Shown: positions 28,421 through 37,935 of the stretch, piece after piece
Layout of the letters: every line of letters begins with the position of its first letter
Numbering within the stretch: the stretch's first letter is position 1
DNA from: Planctomyces sp. SH-PL14
Lineage (GTDB): Bacteria > Planctomycetota > Planctomycetia > Planctomycetales > Planctomycetaceae
Direction: 5' to 3'
Length of the DNA stretch: 64,000 nucleotides
Assembly: GCF_001610835.1 (NCBI RefSeq)
Contig: NZ_CP011270.1
Span: 2,002,001 to 2,066,000 of the forward strand
Program-made: the position numbers and the translations under genes
The notes under the pieces: generated by a model
Databases searched by the model: none
What the model was told of the DNA's origin: nothing
Seen by the model: only the letters and a program-made list of their open reading frames with translations

Positions 28421-28717
28421 GGTGGAAGAAACAGGGGAGCCGGCCGGACCAGGCGACGTCGCGCCAGCGGTCCGGAAGAGGTCGATCAGCGTCTCTCACG
28501 ACGGGTAACGCCGTGAGTCATCGACTCTCGAACCGGGATTGCGGTCCGCGGATAACGCCCGTCTCTTTGCGGTCTTGACCGAATTTTCCCGCAATCTGGG
28601 ATTGTCACGTTTGCGCTTCGCGTAAAAATACTCCCAGTTCGCGTTCTCCGCGACGCGACGGACTAAAGCCCATGAATGCTGGACATGGCGAGCCAGCCGA
28701 TTGGGGTGGTTCAAAAT
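28421..28717. other. Intergenic region ahead of the candidate structured RNA
   Basis: No convincing gene. On the plus strand TTGTCA and an AT-rich block (TAAAAATA) near 28600-28635 could be a promoter for the RNA downstream; spacing is about 15-17 bases. Confidence 0.35.
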
Positions 28718-28734
28718 AGAAAGGAGGTGGTCCT

Positions 28735-28776
28735 GTGCAGTCTGACAGTAGCCAAACACGAGGTGGTTCCGTCTGA
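28735..28776 (+). CDS. Possible 13-residue micro-ORF in the candidate RNA
   Basis: GTG start 7 bases after a perfect GGAGG, encoding VQSDSSQTRGGSV and a TGA stop. The ribosome site is the strongest seen in the window, which is the only support for translation. Confidence 0.25.
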   Translation: MQSDSSQTRGGSV

Positions 28777-28843
28777 CCAACAGTCGGCGGGCTGTCCCAG
28801 ACAGCCATCTCCTCGTAAGGATCACCGATCCTCTGCGAGCCAA

Positions 28844-28877
28844 GAAGCCCGGTCCTCCGTGAGGAGCACCGGGCTTC
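28844..28877 (+). terminator. Terminator-like hairpin of the candidate RNA
   Basis: Stem GAAGCCCGGT / ACCGGGCTTC (10 bp) with an inner CCTC/GAGG stem and CGT loop. The following bases (GCTCACTTTA) are only weakly T-rich. Confidence 0.5.
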
Positions 28878-28983
28878 GCTCACTTTAGGCGAGGCCGAAG
28901 GGGTTCAGACGGAAGGCGGAAGGGAGAGAGGCGGGGACCAGGCTTCGTTTGGAAATGGATTTCGAAGGCGTCCCACCGACACC

Positions 28984-29039
28984 AGCCCGAAGCGCTAGCG
29001 AGGGACGAAGTGCGAAGTCCCTCGCTAGCGCTTCGGGCT
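28984..29039. repeat. REP-like perfect inverted repeat
   Basis: Two perfect 22-base arms (28984-29005 and 29018-29039) around a 12-base loop CGAAGTGCGAAG. The arm begins AGCCCGAAGCGCTAGCG, and a near-identical single arm overlaps the stop codon at 2909-2930, so this is a dispersed short palindrome. Confidence 0.8.
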
Positions 29040-29099
29040 GATGTGAGTTTCCTGACGGGGCCTGAAGCGGCTCCGCGGTCGACCGCCCTCGGCGGATGA

Positions 29100-29142
29100 G
29101 CGTCGACAAAGAAAAACGCCTTCGAGTGAACTCGAAGGCGTT
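29100..29142 (-). terminator. Rho-independent terminator of the EF-hand gene
   Basis: On the minus strand a perfect 12-bp stem (AACGCCTTCGAG / CTCGAAGGCGTT, 29115-29142, loop of 4) is followed directly by TTTTTCTTT. It lies 32 bases after the stop codon of the EF-hand gene. Confidence 0.9.
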
Positions 29143-29174
29143 CGCGACCCGTCGACAGTTCTGCCTGAAGCCGG

Positions 29175-30926
29175 TTACGGAGCGTTGGGGGGACGACGCT
29201 GGCCGAAGCCTTCTCGCAGTTCCTCCCGAGTGATCTTCCCGTCTCCGTTCCGGTCGAGCCGCTTGAAGTTCTCCTTCATCCGTGCGGGAGCTTCCTCTTC
29301 CGAGATCCCTCCGTCGCCGTTCCGGTCGATCTGATTGAAGAACTCCCCCTCGCCTCCCCGGGGGCCAGGACGATCCCCTTCGCCGCGCGGACGATCGCCT
29401 TCCGGACGCGGACGATCACCATCGGGCCGACGATCTCCTTCGGGACGCGGGCGATCTCCTTCTCCTCGCGGCCGATCACCATCCGGACGACGCTCACCCT
29501 CGGGACGCGGACGGTCGCCGTCGGGCCGACGGTCCGCTTCAGGGCGAGGCCGATCACCATCCGGACGCCGCTCTCCCTCAGGACGCGGACGGTCACCATC
29601 AGGACGCCGTTCTCCTTCAGGACGCGGACGGTCACCATCAGGGCGCCGTTCTCCTTCAGGGCGCGGACGGTCCCCATCAGGACGCCGCTCTCCTTCGGGC
29701 CTCGGACGGTCGCCGTCCGGGCGAGGACGGAATCCCTCCGGCCCTCCCATGCCCCGGTCTCCGGGGGGCGGGCCGAACGCTTCGGCCATATCGATCTCAC
29801 CATCGTCATTCCGGTCGAGCCGACGGAAGTGCTCCGCGGCATTGCGAAGTTCTTCGCGAGTGATCCGGCCGTCGTGATCGGCGTCCAACACCCCGAACAG
29901 GGGAGCCCGCGGTCCCTGCGGCCCCGGACGCCGCTCGCCGTCGCGCGGCCCGTCGTCGGGACGACGTTCCCCGTCACGAGGCCCGTCCGGGCGCCGTTCG
30001 CCATCACGCGGACCGTCCGGGCGACGCTCACCATCGCGCGGCCCTTCCGGTCGGCGATCCCCGTCCCGCGGACCATCCGGGCGCCGTTCGCCATCGCGAG
30101 GACCTTCGGGACGACGTTCTCCATCCCGCGGTCCGTCCGGACGGCGTTCGCCATCTCGCATTTCCCCACCGGGCCGCCGCTCGCCGTCGCGCGGCCGGTC
30201 GTCAGGACGGCGTTCGCCGTCGCCACGGCCGTCTCCCCGCTGGGCCATCATCCCTTCCAGCCGCCCCAGGTCGATCTCGTCCCGTCCGCTGCGTTCCATC
30301 ATCTGGACGAGCCGCTCCCGCATTTCTCCGGGGAGCCGATCGACTTCGTCCTTCGTCAGCTTGCCGTTGCCATCCCGATCGAGCTGCCGGAACCGCGCTC
30401 CGTCTCCGCCGCCCCCCGGGCCTCCGGGCGGACGCCCCATCCGTTCCCGCAGGCCGCGCAGGTCCTCGGGGGTCAGTTCGTCCTTCTTGAGTTCATCGAA
30501 GCCGGTCTTAAGCCGCTCCTTCACGAACTCCGGAGCCTGAGAGTTCTCCAGCTCGCGGCGGGAGAGCTTGCCGTTGCCGTCGGAATCGAGGCGGCGGAAC
30601 ATCTCCTCGGGGTTGGGCATCCCACCCCGGCCCGGACCTCCCGGTCCCCCGGGTCCGCCCGGCGGGCCCGCGACCGGCCGCTCTTCCGCATTCGCTGCTC
30701 CCTCGAACTCCTCGCGGGTCAGGACCCCGTCCTTATCTTTGTCCCCGGAGCGGAGCAGCCGCTCGAAATGCCGCGTCTGCTCTTCGGAGATCTCGCTCTT
30801 CTCGAGCTTGCCGTCCTTGTTCTTGTCGAGGCCGGAGAACAGCTCAGCCGCCTCATCGGCGCGGGCGGCAGCGGTGGGAAGCAGAAGGGCGGCGAGGCAG
30901 GCCACCTTCCAGGAAAGACGTGTCAT
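29175..30926 (-). CDS. Secreted EF-hand protein with charged tandem repeats
   Basis: A 583-residue exported calcium-binding-type protein. A signal peptide (MTRLSWKVACLAALLLPTAAARA) is followed by eight canonical EF-hand loops: DKNKDGKLEKSE, DKDKDGVLTREE, DSDGNGKLSRRE, DRDGNGKLTKDE, DADHDGRITREE, DRNDDGEIDMAE, DRNGDGGISEEE and DRNGDGKITREE. They are separated by a Gly/Pro stretch and two tandem repeat arrays, about 10 residues (GERRPDGPRD) and about 13 residues (GDRPRPEGERRPD) per unit. It probably binds calcium outside the cell; the arrays are charge-balanced and likely disordered. A strong terminator follows. Confidence 0.88.
   Translation of the reverse strand: MTRLSWKVACLAALLLPTAAARADEAAELFSGLDKNKDGKLEKSEISEEQTRHFERLLRSGDKDKDGVLTREEFEGAANAEERPVAGPPGGPGGPGGPGRGGMPNPEEMFRRLDSDGNGKLSRRELENSQAPEFVKERLKTGFDELKKDELTPEDLRGLRERMGRPPGGPGGGGDGARFRQLDRDGNGKLTKDEVDRLPGEMRERLVQMMERSGRDEIDLGRLEGMMAQRGDGRGDGERRPDDRPRDGERRPGGEMRDGERRPDGPRDGERRPEGPRDGERRPDGPRDGDRRPEGPRDGERRPDGPRDGERRPDGPRDGERRPDDGPRDGERRPGPQGPRAPLFGVLDADHDGRITREELRNAAEHFRRLDRNDDGEIDMAEAFGPPPGDRGMGGPEGFRPRPDGDRPRPEGERRPDGDRPRPEGERRPDGDRPRPEGERRPDGDRPRPEGERRPDGDRPRPEADRRPDGDRPRPEGERRPDGDRPRGEGDRPRPEGDRRPDGDRPRPEGDRPRGEGDRPGPRGGEGEFFNQIDRNGDGGISEEEAPARMKENFKRLDRNGDGKITREELREGFGQRRPPNAP
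29359..29720 (-). repeat. Tandem coding repeat, 39-bp unit
   Basis: Codes for consecutive GDRPRPEGERRPD-type units in the C-terminal half of the EF-hand protein, with unit variants (EADRRPD, RGEGD). Direct repeats of this kind are prone to copy-number change. Confidence 0.85.
29925..30228 (-). repeat. Tandem coding repeat, 30-bp unit
   Basis: Codes for roughly ten GERRPDGPRD-type units in the middle of the EF-hand protein. Units differ by synonymous and D/E changes, so the repeat is old enough to have drifted at the DNA level while keeping the peptide. Confidence 0.85.
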
Positions 30927-31226
30927 GTGCGACCTCGATCAGCGGTTGAAGGGAGTGGCGATGTGCTCAGAGAATGAAACCGGCCAGCGGACTCGAAGTT
31001 CTGCGGCTTCACGACGAATTCCGGCTTCTGCCCAATTGCCAGCCCGGACGGCATAGCGGTTGCTTAGTTGTTAGGCAGCCATCACCCAGACGAGGTGGCA
31101 TCGGCGACGACCAGCCGCGGCCGGGGACAGCGTTCACCCCCCGACCGGCGAATTCGAGAGGATCCAGCGAGGCAAAACGGCCTCCGACAGATCGCTTTAA
31201 TCTCTGTGCGCTAGAGGGGTTAGCAG
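30927..31226. other. Divergent intergenic region upstream of amt
   Basis: About 300 bases between the EF-hand gene and amt. No gene and no clear sigma54 (TGGCAC-N5-TTGCA) site was found, although amt-glnK genes are often NtrC-controlled. GAGGGG before the ATG is the ribosome site of amt. Confidence 0.45.
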
Positions 31227-33615
<2,389 letters not shown>

Positions 33616-33688
33616 TCTCGCGACTGCCGGCAGCCGGCGTCTTTTCCCTCGCCCTCTGCGAGCGACCCTGCTTGTGGTGCGCGCATCG

Positions 33689-33724
33689 AGCCCTGCGGAT
33701 CTCCGGCAGGGCTTTTTGCTTTTC
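33689..33724 (+). terminator. Rho-independent terminator of the amt-PII cluster
   Basis: Stem AGCCCTG / CAGGGCT with an inner CGGA/TCCG stem, followed by TTTTTGCTTTT. Confidence 0.85.
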
Positions 33725-33867
33725 CGGCTCGCGAGTTCCCGCCGCACTCGCGCGGACGTTCGATACCGGGCCTCGACGCGGTCTGCTACCAATAGCGGTC
33801 GGCGCCCGGTCGCGCCGGCGGGCTCCCGCCGGGCCCGGGCGTCTTCAATGTCCGACGGGAGACCAGA

Positions 33868-34950
33868 ATGCGAAGCCTCATCGCGGCGTCCCTCACCTGC
33901 GTGGCCCTGGCCGCTTTGACGATGTCCCCTTCCGCTTTCGCCGGGAGCAAGGACAAGCGGTTCGACCTGTACTTCATCGACGTCGAGGGGGGAGCGGCGA
34001 CGCTGATCGTGACGCCCGCGGGCGAGTCGCTGCTGATCGACTCGGGCTACCCGGACTACGGCGGACGGGACCTCAAGCGGATCCTGCATGTCGTCCGCGA
34101 CGTGGCGGGGCTCGACCATCTGGACCACGCCAGCGTCTCGCACTGGCACCTCGACCATTACGGCAACCATGCGGCCCTCGCCGCGGAGATCAAGGTCGGC
34201 ACGTTCTGGGACCGCGGGATGCCGGAGCGGCTTTCCGAAGACAACAAGTACGAAGAGCGGATCGCCGCCTACAAGGCCGCCTCGCAGAACAAGTCCCGTC
34301 CGGTGAAGGTCGGGGACGTGCTGCCCTTCAAGAGCGGCGAGACCCCGCTGAAAGTCCATGTCGTCACCGCCAGCCGCGAGGTTGTGCCGAACATCGGCGA
34401 GCCGAATCCCTTTGCCAAAGAGCACGAGCCCCAGGCGGAAGACCCGTCGGACAATGCCGCCAGCGTGAGCCTGCTGTTCGGCTTCGGTCCGTTCCGGTTC
34501 CTGACCTGCGGCGACCTGACCTGGAACGTGGAGGCGAAGCTTGTCACGCCGAACAACCCGGTCGGGCAAGTCGACCTGTTCATGGTGACGCACCACGGTC
34601 TGGGGGTGAGCAACAACCCGGCGCTCGTTCACGCCATTGACCCGATCGTGGCGGTCGAGTGCAACGGCCCGACGAAGGGAGGAGAACTGTCGACGTTCAA
34701 GACGCTCAAGTCGGGCAAGTCGCTGAAGGCGCTGTATCAGCTGCACCGGAACGTGCGGCTCAAGCCAGAGGAGCAGACGCCGGAGGACTTCATTGCCAAC
34801 CTGGGTGAGACGGCCTCGTGTCAGGGGCAGTGGGTGAAGGCGTCGGTCGCGCCGGACGGAACGTCGTACACGGTGCAGATTGGTCCGGAGGGGAAGCCGG
34901 CGGAGTATCAGACGCGCGGGACGAAGGCGCTCTCAGCGACGGCGCGTTAA
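33868..34950 (+). CDS. Secreted metallo-beta-lactamase-fold hydrolase
   Basis: A 360-residue exported MBL-fold protein with a signal peptide ending near AFAG. The metal motif H-x-H-x-D-H is at His92-Trp-His94-Leu-Asp96-His97 (SHWHLDHYGN), LLIDSGYPDYGG precedes it, and TCGDLTWN and VTHHGLGVSNNP supply later ligands. The layout is like ComEC-type extracellular MBL domains without the channel part. The substrate is unknown. Confidence 0.85.
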   Translation: MRSLIAASLTCVALAALTMSPSAFAGSKDKRFDLYFIDVEGGAATLIVTPAGESLLIDSGYPDYGGRDLKRILHVVRDVAGLDHLDHASVSHWHLDHYGNHAALAAEIKVGTFWDRGMPERLSEDNKYEERIAAYKAASQNKSRPVKVGDVLPFKSGETPLKVHVVTASREVVPNIGEPNPFAKEHEPQAEDPSDNAASVSLLFGFGPFRFLTCGDLTWNVEAKLVTPNNPVGQVDLFMVTHHGLGVSNNPALVHAIDPIVAVECNGPTKGGELSTFKTLKSGKSLKALYQLHRNVRLKPEEQTPEDFIANLGETASCQGQWVKASVAPDGTSYTVQIGPEGKPAEYQTRGTKALSATAR

Positions 34951-34959
34951 GCAAATCGC

Positions 34960-35271
34960 ACCGGGGTCCAGGGGGCAACCCCTGGTGGGGGATGCAAGGG
35001 GGCAACGCCCCCTTGCCCGCCGGAGGCTTGGCCGTCGGACACTGTCTGAAGGAGATCGTGTCCAAACGCGGACAACGTGCCGTATGTCCCTCTCACCAAC
35101 CCGCGGGGATCGCAAAGCGAGCGGTGAGTTCTCAACGCCGGTTCCACAAAGGGGACGCCCGTTGCTTACAACGGTTCCTCATGGAAGCGCCTCCGGCGGC
35201 AAGGGGGCGTGGCCCCCTTGACCCCAGCCTGCCGTGGCACGTTGGGTTTGAGCTATGGAAACCGTGCCGGC
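34960..35271 (-). repeat. Interspersed structured repeat, copy 6 (reverse)
   Basis: Full copy filling the gap between convergent genes: 9 bases after the MBL stop and 16 bases before the next stop. Confidence 0.95.
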
Positions 35272-35286
35272 GAGGACGCGGTTCGC

Positions 35287-36876
35287 TTAGCGAGGTGCTG
35301 AGGACGGAACCGCTTCCACATCGACGATCTTCGCCGTCGGCTTAGCCAAGTCGAAGAACAACGGCTGCGGCGAAGTCGCCGTCGCCAGGTTGCCGGCCGC
35401 GTCCCGAGCCTCAACCCGGATATAAAGCCGCCGCTGCTGGTTCGGATCAATCCGCCATTCAAAGGTGCCGGTGTTCGCCGTCCACCCGCTGATCGGCTCC
35501 CACGGGCCGTTCGGCTGTGCCGCGTAGTACACAGCAATCGGATTGTCCGCGAGAGCCTGATCGTCCGCCTGCCACTGAATCGTGACCTGGTCAAACCGGT
35601 TCCCCTGCCCCTGACGGATCGGCAGAAGCCGGACGACAGGAGGCGCCAGGTCAACCACAACGTTGATCGAAGGAACTTCGCCCGGCTGCGGCGGATCAGC
35701 CGCCAGGCCCACCCCGCTACGAGCCCGCATGGCGAACCCGAACGTCCCGTCGCGAGGGACGGTCACGGTGAACGGCGAACGGCGATCCGGATCCGTCCCG
35801 TAGTTGAACCACTTGCGGCCGCCGTCTTCGGTGATGAAGAGGTCGATGTCGCCGATCCCCGACGGACCTTCGTCTTCGATCTGATAGCCGATGTTGAACG
35901 TCTTCGAATTGACGAGCCGCGCTCCAGCCGGGACCGGAGCATAGTTGCGGGCCACGTCATGCAGAACCGGCGGAGCGATCGAAGACCCGGTCGAGACCGG
36001 CACCGCGGGGCGGACCGAAGGACCGCGGTCGGAATTCCCCGGGCCCACGTTTCCTGAACCGATGATCTGCGGCAGACGGTCGCCGCCATAGCTCGGCATG
36101 GCGGCGGTCTTCGGAGTTTCCGCCCCCTGGAGGTCAGGAAGAGTCGCAACCGGCTTGCTGAAGTCGGGCCGCGAATTGTTCCGCGGCGTGTTCGAGGCGA
36201 CGCGGATCGCGTCCTCGGCCGAGACGGAGTTGCCAGCAAGGTCCTTGGCCCGACCGCGGACCTCAACAAGCCCTTCGCCACCGATCGTCCACGAGGTCTG
36301 GCCGCGGGCAGCGGCGCGGATCTGCACGGGGTGCCACTCGGCACTCCCCGGCTCGCGGGACTCGAGAACGAGCGCATTGAGATCGATGTTGTCGTCGTCG
36401 ACCTGCCAGCTCAGCTCGACCCGGCCGGTCGAGACTTCGCGGAGGCGGAGTTCGAAGAGGGGCGGGGTGTCGTCAACGATCACCTTGAGGCCCGGCGTGT
36501 GCCGGCCGTCAGGATGAGCTTTCCCCTGCTGGTCGATCGTCCGGACGGAGAACCAGAACTCGCCGTTCGCGTCCGCGTCGTAGGTGAAGCGTCCGTCCTG
36601 CGGGGAGGCGACGGAGGAGCGAGTCCACGTCCGTCCCTGGTCCGCCGAAACATGCAGCTCGATCTGGGCGGCCCCGATCCGCTTCATCTCCGCCTGATCG
36701 AACTGGAACGGAATGCGGAACTTGTGGTTCTTGGTGAAGACCGGGTCCGCCGCGTGGAGCTGCGACGAGAAGGCCGCAATCAAGGCGAGCGAGATGAGCG
36801 TCCGGAAGCCCCAACGCCCCGTCCGCCGCCGCAGGCGCTTGCCGAGCTTGCCTAGCTTCTGGGGAATACGGGACAT
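35287..36876 (-). CDS. Secreted protein with Ig/fibronectin-like domains
   Basis: About 529 residues. A very basic N-terminus (KLGKLGKRLRRRTGRWGFR) precedes a signal helix (TLISLALIAAFSSQLHA). Beta-sandwich repeats can be seen: HVSADQGRTWTRSSVASPQDGRFTYDADANGEFWFSVRTID and FITEDGGRKWFNYGTDPDRRSPFTVTVPRDGTFGFAMRARS are two copies of one unit, and two further domains follow PPLFELRLRE and PPVVRLLPI. A Pro/Ser linker separates the halves. The family occurs in planctomycetes but its function is unknown. The start is ATG 36876 (GGAGAG upstream); 36894 is the alternative. Confidence 0.75.
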   Translation of the reverse strand: MSRIPQKLGKLGKRLRRRTGRWGFRTLISLALIAAFSSQLHAADPVFTKNHKFRIPFQFDQAEMKRIGAAQIELHVSADQGRTWTRSSVASPQDGRFTYDADANGEFWFSVRTIDQQGKAHPDGRHTPGLKVIVDDTPPLFELRLREVSTGRVELSWQVDDDNIDLNALVLESREPGSAEWHPVQIRAAARGQTSWTIGGEGLVEVRGRAKDLAGNSVSAEDAIRVASNTPRNNSRPDFSKPVATLPDLQGAETPKTAAMPSYGGDRLPQIIGSGNVGPGNSDRGPSVRPAVPVSTGSSIAPPVLHDVARNYAPVPAGARLVNSKTFNIGYQIEDEGPSGIGDIDLFITEDGGRKWFNYGTDPDRRSPFTVTVPRDGTFGFAMRARSGVGLAADPPQPGEVPSINVVVDLAPPVVRLLPIRQGQGNRFDQVTIQWQADDQALADNPIAVYYAAQPNGPWEPISGWTANTGTFEWRIDPNQQRRLYIRVEARDAAGNLATATSPQPLFFDLAKPTAKIVDVEAVPSSAPR

Positions 36877-37064
36877 CGTGAAGACGCTCTCCATAGCGTG
36901 TCGGGACAGATCGGCAATTCCAGCCGAAACCCGTGCGCAGCCTCATGTCTGCACTCAGGTCTATCGAAACGCGGTAAATGCCGACTTGAGCGAAAGGTCC
37001 CCCCGGACGGCTCCTGGCCGGGGAGGCCGTTACGACGTGAATCCGGAGGGAAGCAATTCCCGGA

Positions 37065-37871
37065 TTATTCGGAATCGTCCGGAATTTCCTCGGCCGAAGC
37101 CTCGTCGACTTCGAGGCCAAACTGCCGCAGGGCCTCGCTGGCCAGCTTGCGGACGCCGCCGTCGTCGTCGTGCTCGAGCGCATGGAGCAGCCAGGCGGCT
37201 CCGCTGGCCGGCTTGAGCTTGCCGATCGCCTCCGCAGCCGCCGCCCGGACGCGGTTCTTCTGGTCGTGGTCGAGCCGCTCGTGGAGCAGGTCCGCGGCTT
37301 CCATCCGTCCCAGATCGCCGAGGGCCTTGGCCGCCCACATCCGCGAGAGCCACTCGCGGTCGCTTCGGAGGATGGCCATCAGCGGCTCGCGCGCCCGATC
37401 GTCCTGCGTCGCCCCCAGGAGACGTGCGGCCGGAGAACGGACCAGGGGATTCGGTTCCGCCAGGAGGGCAAGCAAGGGCTCGATCCCGTGCTCCCGGACG
37501 AGCGCGATCTGTTCGAGAAGCGACCGCTCCGCCACGTTCCGCACGGTGTTGACGTCATCCCGCAGAGCTTCGATCAACGGCCCGACGGCGTCGGCGTGCG
37601 CGAACTGCCCCAAGCCAAGCGCTCCGAGCATCCGGCGGTGCGGGTCGCCGGCGTCCTCGAGGAGTTCGAGGAGCGCCCCGCGGCCCGCCTGATCGGAAAG
37701 ACGCCCGAGCGCCTCCGCCGCGGCGTGACGGACCGGCTCTCCCTGGTCCCGGTCGAGCACGAGATCGCAGAGCGGCTTCAGGACGGCGGCCGACGGAGCG
37801 AGATGCGCCTGGCGGATCGCCGCCAGCTTGGTCTCGAAGTCGTCCGACGCGAGGTTCTTGAGCTCATCCAT
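37065..37871 (-). CDS. HEAT-repeat protein
   Basis: A 268-residue soluble protein built of about seven HEAT/PBS-lyase-type repeats of roughly 31 residues (PVRHAAAEALGRLSDQAGRGALLELLED; PHRRMLGALGLGQFAHADAVGPLIEALRD; RVRAAAAEAIGKLKPASGAAWLLHALEHD). It is likely a binding scaffold. The start at 37871 has AGGAA upstream. It lies 64 bases downstream of the thiE fusion on the same strand, so the two may be cotranscribed. Confidence 0.82.
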   Translation of the reverse strand: MDELKNLASDDFETKLAAIRQAHLAPSAAVLKPLCDLVLDRDQGEPVRHAAAEALGRLSDQAGRGALLELLEDAGDPHRRMLGALGLGQFAHADAVGPLIEALRDDVNTVRNVAERSLLEQIALVREHGIEPLLALLAEPNPLVRSPAARLLGATQDDRAREPLMAILRSDREWLSRMWAAKALGDLGRMEAADLLHERLDHDQKNRVRAAAAEAIGKLKPASGAAWLLHALEHDDDGGVRKLASEALRQFGLEVDEASAEEIPDDSE

Positions 37872-37935
37872 GGTCGCGGTTCCTGCGGCACTGGCCGCTG
37901 CCCGGAGCGGCGGATCGTTCGCTCTCTCTTATCGA

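Larger units (their letters stand above)
28718..28885 (+). ncRNA. Candidate structured small RNA with extended anti-Shine-Dalgarno match
   Basis: No protein family fits this stretch, but it is highly structured. It opens with 16 bases (28718-28733, AGAAAGGAGGTGGTCC) complementary to the usual bacterial 16S rRNA 3' end, with one G-U pair. Then come hairpins GGCTGTC/GACAGCC (28790-28806, loop CCA), AGGATC/GATCCT inside a CTCG/CGAG clamp (28812-28839), and a terminator-like stem (28844-28877). A 13-codon open frame starts at the right distance from the Shine-Dalgarno core. It could be a regulatory RNA, a leader-peptide element or a micro-protein gene; none is established. Confidence 0.5.

Noticed and set aside
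28520-28570. tRNA-like T-arm (GGTTCGAGA on the minus strand)
   Set aside because: No acceptor or anticodon stem can be paired around it.
29359-30228. CRISPR array suspected from regular direct repeats
   Set aside because: Repeats are in frame, have no unique spacers of constant length, and code for the EF-hand protein linker.
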